DNA from: Cornus controversa
Taxonomy: Eukaryota; Streptophyta; Magnoliopsida; Cornales; Cornaceae
Direction: 5' to 3'
DNA length: 64,000 bases
Assembly: GCA_026545225.1 (NCBI GenBank)
Contig: CM048849.1
Location: 7,280,041 to 7,344,040 of the forward strand
Position 1 is the first letter of the stretch; each line of letters begins with the position of its first letter. Of the stretch, positions 1 to 9,526 are shown one piece after another. Both the position numbers and the translations under genes were made by a program. The notes beneath the pieces are model-generated. The model saw only the letters and a program-made list of their open reading frames with translations. It ran no database searches and was not told the DNA's origin.

Positions 1-667
1 AGAACAATAACCTAGCATCATCTTCACATACAACTTATTAATACGCCTTCTAACCATTGGTGAGCTAAAAGGTGATCAGGCTACAACTTAAAGTGCTAAG
101 CACTTGACAAGGAGAAAAGATGGCCCCTAATTGAGGGCATTGCAGAGTCATAAACAAAGATCGGGGTCATATTCGCCTTTACCATTAGAAGGCGAGCTCA
201 AGCAACTTAAATTTATGAACCCCCTCATGAGAAAGGGCAAGCAATGAAGCTCAAAAGACTACTAGCCCCTTTATTAAAGGGGTGAGCTCATGAAGCTCGG
301 ATTTATGAACCCCCGTAAAGGACTGAGTGAAGCCCGGGGCCACCCCTTATTAAAGGGGTGCAACTACGAACCCTCGTAAAGCCTGAGTGAAGCCTAAGGC
401 TACAACACCTTCTCTTACTAAAAGGTGACCCAAAAACCTTTCCCTTAGCAAAGGGTGAACCGAACATCTCCCTTATTAAAGGGTGAGCTGATCTCCTTAT
501 TTATTAAAGGGAGAGCTGAACATCTCCCTTTATTAAAAGGTGAGCTAAACTATTCCCTTATTAAAGGGTCAAACCTACTCCTACCCTTATTAAATGGGTG
601 AAACTACGAACCCCTTAAAAGGCTGAGTGAAGCTCGGGGTTATAACATCTCCCCTTATTAAAGGGCG
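1..667. repeat. Array of degenerate units built on CCCTTATTAAAGGG
   Basis: No gene is seen. From about 180 the sequence repeats a short palindrome (CCCTT-ATT-AAAGGG and variants) followed by GTGAGCT or similar, with spacer words such as GAACATCT and ACTACGAACC. Units are irregular, roughly 25-60 bp, with about ten recognisable copies. Similar units reappear at 8005-8140, beyond the inserted elements, so the array predates them. It could be a minisatellite or the inside of an old element. It has no long open frame. Confidence 0.6.
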
Positions 668-1020
668 AGTAGAAGTAGACTTGTAAATGGATTGAATTCA
701 GATCGGATCGACTATAATCCATATCCAGTTTGTTAAGCTAACGGATTATCGGATTGAATGTTCCAATCTATATCCTAATTACTCGAATTCAGACCAAAAT
801 CGGATCGTATAGACATCTAACTAACTTTCACAGTGAACAACACAGAACATGATTTTAGAACTTAGATGTCTAATTAGTACACTTAGAGCCGTATTTGACT
901 TTTTATTTAAGAAAAATAATAATAATAAAGAGCGACAAAATAGAGAGAGGGAAGAAGAAGAAGAAGAAGAAAATAATAATAAAAATATTTTAGTAATATG
1001 TAAATATGATATATTATAAC

Positions 1021-1314
1021 TATGGAATTATATTTCTATATTTTCACACTTTACAGCTGGTTTTTTTTTTTTGGGTAATATTTTGTTATATTGTGTAGTT
1101 TAGTTTCTTTCCTTTCTTAGTAGGATTCGGGTAGCTAGTTACCCAAATTTACTCTTTCCTAATTGTATTCCCTGATTTTATGAGAGATTTATCTCCTCTA
1201 AATCAAGATTTTAATTAGTTATTTTTAGGAAGTTTTCTAGGTTAAATATTGGTGTATTTTTTTCATGGGAGAATTAGAATAAGAATACGGAGTTTTTTTT
1301 TCTCAAAAACTTCA
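1021..1314 (+). repeat. Copia-1 5' LTR
   Basis: The 294-bp repeat matches 7565-7846. Its start is mutated (TATGGAATT against TGTGTAATT in the 3' copy) and it ends ...AACTTCA at 1314, directly before the primer site. A T-rich run and TTATGAGAGATTT-type words are shared by both copies. Visible substitutions and small indels indicate an old insertion. Confidence 0.9.
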
Positions 1315-1326
1315 TGGTATCAGAAT
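1315..1326 (+). other. Copia-1 primer binding site
   Basis: TGGTATCAGAAT starts at the first base after the 5' LTR. It resembles the initiator-Met tRNA complement TGGTATCAGAGC used by most plant copia elements, with the last bases mutated. Confidence 0.85.
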
Positions 1327-1429
1327 AGGATTATTCCTAACTCTTATGCCAAAATATGACCCAGCCACCAGAATGGCTACTGAAAAAGTTTGAACTTCTG
1401 AAATCACGGCTCCAAACAGCCATGAAAGT

Positions 1430-2345
1430 ATGGATATCTCTCATCTCCCCATTACATGTCATAAACTGAATGGGCAAAATTTTCTTCAATGGTCCCAATC
1501 TGTAATGATGTTTATATGTGGAAAAGGGGTGGATGATTACCTCACTGGTGCTGCAGTTCATCCTACAAAAGAAGATCCTAAATTCGAAGGATGGAAGGTA
1601 GAGAACAAAATGGTCATGTCTTAGCTAATCAATTCAATGAACAACGACGTAGGAGAAAATTTCATTCTCTCTGAAACCACAAAAGAGATCTGGGGACACT
1701 GCCAGAGAGACGTATACCGATAATGATAATACAACAGAGCTATTCGAATCGAGGGTATTCTTCATGATTTGCACCAAAGAGATCTCCTAGTCACTCAATA
1801 TTTCAATCTCCTTACTCATCATTGGTGGCAATTGGATATGTTTAAGACACATGATTGGAAATGCCAAATCGATTGGGCCAATTACAAAAAGATTGTTGAA
1901 AAGAAATGAGTATACAAGTTCTTCTTAGGCCTAAATAAGAATTTTGATGAGGTTTAGGGCAGAATCTTGAGAATGAAACCTCTTCCCAACATCTGAGAAT
2001 TTTTCTTTGAAGTTTATCACGAGGAAAGTAGAAAGAAGATTATGATGAGGTCTCAAAACCACCAATCAACTGCTGAAAGTTCAGCTCTGGTTGCATGAGG
2101 ATCATCATACCAACCTACTGATAATCGTCAAAGGAAGCAAGGAAGACCGTGGTGTGACCACTGCAGAAACTTAGGCCATACCAAGGAGACTTGCTGGAAA
2201 ATCTACGGCAAGCCCACAGATTGGAAGCCATCTCATTCTCAAAATAATAGAGAAAGTAGAGGGATCACATCTCTGTTAAAGACAATGCTGAACAATCTGA
2301 ATCAAGTCTCTTCAACAAGGAATAGTTGGAACTCCTTCAAAAGAT
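1430..2345 (+). pseudogene. Copia-1 gag remnant
   Basis: The frame starts with M at 1430 and shows the copia gag N-terminal signature LNGQNFLQWS, with a first stop at 1622-1624. Further gag text follows in shifted frames. Near 2151-2205 is a zinc knuckle of the CX2CX4HX4C type, read as CDHCRNLGHTKETC. In an intact element gag forms the cytoplasmic virus-like particle and binds RNA through this knuckle. The knuckle cysteines are intact, but several stops prevent expression. Confidence 0.8.
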
Positions 2346-2508
2346 GCTGAGTCCAATTCTGTCAACTCAATCACAACAGGGTACAACTACCTCCAATTCT
2401 ATCATTGGGTCCAGAACCTTAGCACAAAAAGTTAATTTTCTAAGTGCTTTAAATGTGAAAAGGGAAAATATGAGTCCATGGATTGTGGAATTATGAGCTT
2501 TAGACCTT

Positions 2509-5133
2509 ATGACAGGAGATGCTTCGATTTTTTATACTTATAAACCCTATTCCTATAAATTTACTGTTCGCATAACTGATGGATCTCTCTCGAAAGTTGC
2601 TGGTACATGTTCTGTTGTTATTTCAAAGAACCTAACTCTTCATTCAGTACTCTTTATTCCAAATTTGGATTGCAATTTGTTGTCAGTTAGTAAGCTCACT
2701 CATGAAAAAATTGTGTTACTAAATTTTTCCTAAACCATTGTGAATTTTAGGATTTGGATTCGGGGAAGATAATTGGCAGTGCTGAGGTGTGTTCAGGACT
2801 ATATTCTCAAGGTCAGCAATTATCCTGGAGGACAACCTCAAAAGGCAATGTGTAAGAAACATTCTCTTTCAGTTTCCAGTTCAAATAATGATAATGCTAT
2901 TATGTTGTGGCACTATCGATTAGGTCATCCCAGTTTTTTGTATCTTAAACATATAATGATTTATATGATTCAATAAAGTTTCTAAAGTGTTTCAATGTGA
3001 GATTTTCCAATTATCAAAATATATTCGCAATCCTTATCCTATTCAATCATATAAATCATCTCATCCTTTTTTCTATGATTCATAGTGATATTTGGGGCCC
3101 TCTAGAATAAAAAATGCGATAGGTTCCAGATGGTTTGCTTCATTTGTGGATGATCATACTAAAATTACTTAGATATTTATGATGAAGGAGAAATCTGAAG
3201 TGGGTCAAATTTTTAAAACTTTCAATAACATGATTCAAACCCAATTTCATACAAAAATTCAAGTGTTAAAAACAAACAATGCTAGAGAATATTTTAACTC
3301 CATTTTGGGAAATTTTCTCTTAAAAGAAGGTATTGTTCACCAAAGTTCTTGCATTGACATCCCCAACAAAATGGAATTGCTAAGAGAAAAAATAGGCATT
3401 TGTTAGCAATTGCTAGGTCTATTATGTTCTCCACCAATGTTCCAAAATTCTTCTAGGGAGAAGTTGTACTTACTACAACATATGTCATTAATCGAATACC
3501 TTTTCGTGTCCTCAAGTTTTGAACACCCTGTCAAATCATTTTTAAATCTTATCCAAGTACTCGACTTCTATCTACCACTCCTCCAAAAATATTTGGATGC
3601 TCTATAGTTGTTCACATTCATCAACAACACTGAAGTAAACTTGATCCTCGATCAATAAAGTGTATATTTGTTGGGTATTCACCAAACCAAAAAGGTTACA
3701 AATGTTACTCCCCAATAACTAGAAAATTCTATAGCTCCATGGATATAACATTTTTAAAAAATTAGTTTTACTACCCCAAATATGATATTCATGGGAAGCA
3801 TACTACTCAAGAATATTAGTTTTGGGAAATGAAGAGTTCCCAAACACTTGAGACTCAAATTCCTATTCCTGAGTCCCAAATATCTCATAATCCAATCATT
3901 GGGTCCTTAGACACCATAGCTTAATCCCCTAGTACTCATTCCCATCTCATTCAGCCACAACCTGCTAAGAACAGTGAGTTCATTGTCTACTCAAGGAAGA
4001 AGAAGAAGACTCAAAAGGAATAGAGGAAAGAACACACCCTGAGCAAGACCATGAGGCTTAACCGAATTTAAATTCAAGTGAAATCCCTCCAGGTAACACT
4101 AATTCTGATACTATCCGTAATGAGTTACAAAATAATGATACTAATCTGCTAATTACCAAGAGGAAATGAGTATGATCTTTTACAAATCATCTGATCTATA
4201 ATTTTCTATCTTATGATGGGTTATCACCTATTTTTCGTGCCTTTGCCACCAGCCTTACAGATATTCGGATCCCTGGCAACATCTAGGAAGCTATTCAAAT
4301 TCCTGAATATAAGGTTATTGTTGGAGAAGAAATTTGAGCTCTAGAAAAGAATGGGACTTGGGAAATCAAGGATTTACCCAAAGAAAAAAATCTAATTAGG
4401 TGCAAATGGATATTCATAGTAAAGTACAAGGCAGATGGGAGTGTGGACAGGTTCAAGGCTCAGTTGGTCACAAAGGGGTTTACTCAATCCTATGAAGTTG
4501 ACTATCAAGAGACATTTGCTCCAGTCGCCAAACTAAATATTATCCGAGTGTTGTTATCATTGCCTGTTAATCTAGATTGGGTTCTTCACAACCGAGATGT
4601 CAAAAATGCATTTCTAAATGGTGACTAGGAAAAAGAAGTGTACATGGAAACTCTTTGAAGTCTTGAGACAAGATCAAATATTAATAAAGTTTGCAAGCTC
4701 AAGAAATCCTTGTATGGCCTCAAATATTCTCTGCGGGCGTGGTTTGATAGATTTATAGAAGCTGTTAAAAAGTATGGATACTCTTAATGTCAGTTTGACC
4801 ACACATTGTTTGTTAAACACTTTCTTGAGGCAAAGATGGCCATTATTATTATATATGTAGATGATATTATTATGACAGGAGATCATAAGGAAGAACTATG
4901 CAAACTTAAGAATTTTCTTGCCAAAGAGTTTGAACTCAAAGATTTGGAAAATCTTAAATACTTCTTTGGGATGGAAATTGCTAGGTTAAAGAAGGGTATT
5001 GCAGTCTCTCAACGAAAGTATGTCCTTGATTTACTAAAGGAGACAGGGATGCTCGAATGCAAGCCTGCCAACACACCCATGGATCACATAATCAAATTGG
5101 GAACAAAGGAAGGAAGTGTCCCAGTAAATAAAT
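2509..5133 (+). pseudogene. Copia-1 protease/integrase/RT remnant
   Basis: Fragments in several frames give, in order: the gag-preintegrase/HHCC region (LWHYRLGHPS near 2907), the integrase core (IHSDIWGP near 3080, then KTNNAREYF near 3270), and reverse transcriptase (DYQETFAPVAKL near 4500; DVKNAFLNGD near 4600; YVDDIIMTGD near 4855). The first catalytic Asp of integrase is present, but the second is Asn (family text has D in the TDNAREYF-like motif). The RT YVDD motif is intact. Stops and frameshifts interrupt every domain. The frame stops at 5133-5135, next to the LINE target duplication. Confidence 0.88.
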
Positions 5134-5150
5134 AAAGATACCAGCGTCTT

Positions 5151-6535
5151 CCTGATAACCTTCTAGTTCTCTCATATAGCAATCTTAACTCTATTAAAGT
5201 TCTAAAGAATGCATTGGACATTTTTTCTCATCTCTCTAGTATTTCAATCAACTATTCAAAAAGTTCATTCTTCTTAACTGGTGTTGATCCCCCCATTGAG
5301 CAACTAATCAGCAACCTACTAGGATTTAATAAAGGGAGCCTCCCATTTAAGCATTTAGAGGCCCCTCTGATCTCTACAAGACTTAAGGTAGTGGACTGCA
5401 AGGTGTTGGTTCACAAGATAAGTAGGAGGGTGGATCATTGAACAAGCAGGTTTTTGTCCTATGGGGGAAAATTATAACTTATTAAGTCTATTTTGATCAG
5501 TTCTCAATTGTATTGGGCTTCCTTGTTTGTACTTCCAAAATCAGTACTAACTGATATTAACAAGGTGTGCAGGAATTTTCTATGGTCTAGTTCAAACATT
5601 CAAAGCAAAAAGGCCAAAGTAGCTTGGCACTCAGTATGCAAACCTAAGCATATAGGGGGATTGGGTATTTCAAACATTGAGCTTCTCAACAAAGTTGTTG
5701 TGTTAAAGAATTTATGGTATGTGATCTCAAACAATAGTCAAAGTTCTTAGGCACAATGGACAAGAGAGTACCTAATTAGAGGAAGATGCGTATGGGATCT
5801 TAGGACCGGAGGAAGTTGTTGTAGCTCAAAGCACTTATCAAACCTCTTATAAGGATCAAAGTGGGCAATGGTAACAATATTTCATTTTGCCATGATAATT
5901 GGCTAAGCAATTCACCTCTTTGTTCCAGATTTCTAGATCATGAGATTACAGATTTTGAAGTTCCAAACAATGCCACTCCGAATTCCTTTATTTCAAATTT
6001 TGCTTGGACATTTCCTCCTTATATTTTAACCTTGATTCCTGAGCTCCACAATGCCCCTTCCCCAACTCTCACTTCTGACTCATATATTTGGTTACCTTCT
6101 TCAAGCAATGAATTCTCTTTGAAGCTTACCATGCCATTCATTTATCCACGATATGATCCTGCTGCTTGGACTCACTTGGTATAGAATTCAATGTTCATCC
6201 CAAAACATAAGTTCACCCTTTGGCTTGGCATCCTTAAGAAATTGCCCAGCTTAGATAGGACTACCTATCTCAATATTCCAAATATGTGCCCTTTATGCAA
6301 GTCATCTACTAAATTAGTAGATCACTTGTTCTTCAAATGTTCATTTTCAAAGCCAATTTGGGTATTTATTCAAACACAGTGTGGGTTTCATATAAATTCT
6401 GTGAATTGGGATACTCTTATTTCATGGGCAAGCCATCATTGGAAGCAAAAATTTACGGTAACTCCATTAATAAACTGGCTTTTTCAGTATCCATTTACCA
6501 CATCTAAATCGAGAGAAGAACAAAAGACAAGTTGA
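5151..6535 (+). pseudogene. LINE-A ORF2 3' part: RT end and zf-RVT
   Basis: Reading begins at PDNLLVLSYSNLNS, the position of the (F/Y)ADD box of plant L1 RT, so almost the whole catalytic core is missing. It continues with LSSISINYSKSSFFLTGVD and VLVHKISRRVDH. After shifts come RNFLWSS (near 5570), KAKVAWHSVCKPKHIGGLGI (near 5610) and the zf-RVT domain with CPLCKSSTKLVDHLFFKCSF at about 6289-6350. Internal stops separate the pieces. It is non-functional. From about 6536 to 6870 is LINE 3' UTR with no other feature seen. Confidence 0.88.
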
Positions 6536-6881
6536 AGGCAAAAAGGACTTGAAAGCTTGATCCGAGCACAAATCGCCAATTGTATCAGAGAGCGATTGTT
6601 TCCCCCTTTCCCTGAAGTTTTGCTCAGCTTCAAGTAGAGCACACAAAGCTTGGGAATTACCAAATTTTTTCCTACGTCCTCCTCCTCAGCCTCCTAATTG
6701 ATCTACCAATCCCTCTTATAGGAGTTGGAGAGTTGAAATCTCTTGTGGCAATCGGATACAAATCTTATAGCCGTTATAATTTGTTATTTGAATTAGTACT
6801 TGGGCTTAGTCATTCCCATTGAATGGGCTTTGTAATTACTTACTTACATTTTTATATACATTGTTTAACCTTCCAAAAAAA
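5151..6881 (+). mobile_element. LINE-A: 5'-truncated L1-like LINE inside copia-1
   Basis: A 1.73-kb non-LTR element lies between two perfect 17-bp copies of AAAGATACCAGCGTCTT (5134-5150 and 6882-6898) and ends in a short poly(A) that runs into the right copy. It splits copia-1 between RT and RNase H; the copia reading resumes after the duplication. A 5' truncation with 3' poly(A) and a long target duplication is the product of target-primed reverse transcription. Its sequence is clearly diverged from the LINEs at 38140-43134 and 53041-59325. Confidence 0.95.
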
Positions 6882-6898
6882 AAAGATACCAGCGTCTT

Positions 6899-7557
6899 GT
6901 GGGAAAATGGATTTATCTCTCCCATATAACACCTAACATTGATTTCTCAGTCAGTGTAGTGAGCCAGTTCATAAATGTCCAACCGGGGAACACTTGGAAG
7001 TTGTGTATCGAATACTAAGATATCTCAAGATGACACCAAGCAAAGGTTTATATTTCAAGAGGACAGCAAAAAGGGATATTGAAATTTTCACTGATGCAGA
7101 CTATGATGTATCTGTTACAGGCCGAAGATCAACTTCAGGTTATTGCACTTATGTGTGGAGAAACATAGTTACTTGGCAAAGTAAGAAACAATCCATTATA
7201 GCACGGAGTAGTGCAGAGGCAGAGTTTACAACTATGGCGCATGGAATCTATGAAGGAATATGGTTAAAAAGGTTACTAGTGGAGTTAAAGATTCCATTAA
7301 AAAAACCTATGAAGATGTTTTATGACAACCAAATAGCCATAAGTATTGCCAAGAATCCTGTCCACCATGACTGAACAAAGCATGTGGAGATAGATCATCA
7401 TTTCATCAAGGAGAAGGTTGAGGAAGGATCAATCAATCTGATTTATACTCCACCAGGGCTTCAAATAGTTGATATTCTCACTAAAGCTCTTCTAAGATCC
7501 ATTTTTGAAGACTTGAGTAGCAAGCTACGTATGATCAACATTTATAACCCAGCTTAA
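6899..7557 (+). pseudogene. Copia-1 RNase H remnant (3' end of pol)
   Basis: The copia reading resumes after the LINE with ...VSVVSQFI. It continues to RYLKMTPSKGLYFK, TGRRSTSGYC, ARSSAEAEF and KMFYDNQIA, the RNase H motifs of plant copia elements, then ILTKAL and a stop at the purine tract. In the ADYD motif the usual W is absent. One in-frame TGA (7372-7374) breaks the otherwise open end. It would degrade RNA in the RNA-DNA hybrid during reverse transcription. Confidence 0.88.
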
Positions 7558-7564
7558 GGGGGAG
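7556..7564 (+). other. Copia-1 polypurine tract
   Basis: AAGGGGGAG lies directly before the 3' LTR start TGTGTAATT. This is the plus-strand primer site typical of copia elements. Confidence 0.85.
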
Positions 7565-7846
7565 TGTGTAATTATATTTCTATATTTAGACACTTTATAG
7601 CTGATACTTATAGCTATTTTTTTTTTTTGTAACATTTTGTTATATTGTTTAGTTTAGTTTATTTCCTTTCTTAGTGGGAATCGGGTAGTTCCCGATTGTA
7701 TTCCCTGGTTTTATGAGAGATTTCTCTATTCTAAATCATGATTTTAGTTAGTTATTTTTAGGAAGTTTTCTAGGTTAAATACTGGTGTATTTTATTCATG
7801 TGAGAATCATAATAAGAATACAGAGTTTTTTTTTCCAAAAACTTCA
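7565..7846 (+). repeat. Copia-1 3' LTR
   Basis: The 282-bp repeat starts TGTGTAATTATATTTC and ends ...AAAACTTCA, followed by the target duplication ATAAC. It matches 1021-1314 with many substitutions and small indels. Confidence 0.9.
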
Positions 7847-8004
7847 ATAACATTAGATAATATATCTATAGTATATTATATATTATATTATATCGAATCG
7901 GATTATAATCAGACAGGTCGACAATAATCCATATTCAGTTTATTTAGTTAACAAATTATCATATTCAGATCAAAATTTGATCCATGGACAGGTTTAAGCA
8001 AAAG

Positions 8005-8140
8005 ATCTTCTCTCATCAAAGGGTGAGTCGGACACTTTGGAAGAGCATATTTGTTGATAAAAGGTAGAACACTTGTCTTATTAAAGGGTCGAATAAGCCG
8101 TGACCTTACTACATGTGTTTCCCTCTCATTAAATGTTTAA
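8005..8140. repeat. Continuation of the CCCTTATTAAAGGG-type array
   Basis: Words such as CTCATCAAAGGGTGAGTCGG, GTCTTATTAAAGGGTCG and CTCTCATTAAATG continue the pattern of 180-667 to the right of the nested insertions. Confidence 0.5.
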
Positions 8141-8151
8141 GCGAAGTCATA

Positions 8152-8245
8152 AAAAAAAAAAGAGATCAGCATAGCCTAAGCGAAAAAGAAGAAGAAGGTG
8201 TCAAGATGTTGCCTAAAACAACTCAGGCCTTAAGGTAAAAAAAAT
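8152..8245. repeat. Direct repeat copy 1 (pair with 9088-9175)
   Basis: A segment with CAACATAGCCTGAGCG-like text, an A/AAG-rich run, GGTGTCAA.(A/C)TGTTG.CTAAAA and CTCAGGCCT..AG is present here and again at 9088-9175 in the same orientation. No coding capacity is seen. It may be a part of a dispersed element or a local duplication. Confidence 0.6.
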
Positions 8246-8329
8246 TAAGAAAGAAAGGGTGAGACCTTAAAAAAAATATGCTTGTAACTTGAGATATCAA
8301 TTGCGTGCAACTTGGTAGTTATGAAATAG

Positions 8330-8760
8330 CTAAGATGGGACCATGCCTAGTTCCGTAGCAAATCATGTGGGATCATTAGTAGCCAGTCCCCATGGTACTA
8401 ATGAGACCAGGCCACAACCTGATCATTAGGCAAATCAAGTCGGATAAGCAATAACCAATCCTCAATGATTCAGCGAGACTAGGCCCTGGTCTCTTTGCAA
8501 GATAGATCCCAGTCATTGACTGGTCCCCACTATCCAGAATTGATAGGACCAAGTTTAATTGCCTGGTCTCTTCAAATTGGATAGGACCAGGCAATGAAAC
8601 ACGGTCCTTTCATGTCAAATAGGACCAAGCTTGGTTTCTGAATCTAGTGGGATCGAACCTGATGGTCCGATCCTCATTTATACGAATTGGGATAGGCCTT
8701 GTGGCCTGACAATTAGTGAGGTAGGACTGGGGTTTTTGATATATTGCAAACTAGTCATTG
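8330..8760. repeat. Degenerate GGACCAGGC-type repeat tract
   Basis: The words ATAGGACCAGGC, GAGACCAGGCC, GAGACTAGGCCC and ATAGGACCAAG recur about eight times in 430 bp, with CTGGTC in inverted orientation between some of them. Spacing is irregular. No protein-like frame was found. Between 8760 and 9087 there is only a (CA)n run at about 8914-8931 and AT-rich sequence. Confidence 0.4.
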
Positions 8761-9087
8761 ATCTTAGATGTTGCTTTACTTTAATCCAATTAGTATTGTT
8801 TTTTTTTTTCCGTCTTTCTCATAATATCAAGTACTAAACATTATAGGGCAAGGCATTGTCTAACTTGACAAACTAATCCATTGAGTAACCACATAGGACC
8901 AGGCCGTAAGGTGCACACACACACACACACAATTTCTTTATTTTTTTTAAACTTCAAAAATTTGTAACTTTTTCATTAAGTAAAAAAATAGTGATATTGG
9001 TACTCAAATTAAAGCTCTTGACATCTTCTTTTTATGGGAATTAGTTTCATCTAAAACTTCCATCTATAGTAGAAGTTATCGGCCTCA

Positions 9088-9175
9088 AAAAAAGAGAGCT
9101 CAACATAGCCTGAGCGGAAAAAAAGGTGTCAATCTGTTGTCTAAAATAGCTCAGGCCTAAAGATAAAAATAAATA
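9088..9175. repeat. Direct repeat copy 2 (pair with 8152-8245)
   Basis: Second copy of the segment at 8152-8245, with a shortened AAG run and a TAAA microsatellite at its end. From 9176 to 9526 I see no gene or repeat, only AT-rich unique-looking sequence. Confidence 0.6.
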
Positions 9176-9526
9176 AATAAATAAAATTGATTTATGACTT
9201 TTGATGTGATAAGTCATCCAAGTACGTGATTTTAAGAGATTGAGATCTGGTTGATATGAGATAGATTAGACTTCTACTGTATTTACAATTCCAAATGTCT
9301 ACTACTATAGAATATCCAAGAAAAAATAAATCTGACATTCCGGTGATTCGACAAGAAACACTCCGAAATGGGGGGCAACTAGTGAGGAAAAATGATAAAG
9401 ATTGGGCAATTCAAAGAGTCAAATGGGTGATAATAACATAAGATGATCAAATTCAAAGAAATCGGATGATGTAATCCTACCAGATGGGTATAATGAGGTA
9501 GGTGATTCAAATTCAAAGAATTAAAC

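Larger units (their letters stand above)
1021..7846 (+). mobile_element. Copia-1: degenerate Ty1/copia element, nested LINE inside
   Basis: This is a complete but dead LTR retrotransposon. LTRs at 1021-1314 and 7565-7846 are flanked by the perfect 5-bp duplication ATAAC (1016-1020 and 7847-7851). A tRNA-Met-type primer site follows the 5' LTR and a purine tract precedes the 3' LTR. Gene order is gag, protease region, integrase, RT, RNase H, which is the Ty1/copia order. All genes carry stops and frameshifts. A LINE fragment at 5151-6881 separates RT from RNase H. Subtracting it leaves about 5.1 kb, normal for the family. Confidence 0.93.
676..7996. mobile_element. Degenerate hAT-like TIR element hosting copia-1
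   Basis: The left end (TAGACTTGTAAATGG) and the reverse complement of the right end (TAAACCTGTCCATGG) form an imperfect inverted repeat, and GGATC-type subterminal words continue inward on both sides. Flanking 8-mers AGTAGAAG (668-675) and AGCAAAAG (7997-8004) match at 6 of 8 positions, as an old hAT target duplication would. The element proper is only about 345 + 145 bp; the rest is the nested copia. Part of 676-1020 is AT-rich with an (AAG)n run near 951-970. This is an inference from the ends; there is no transposase. Confidence 0.45.
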
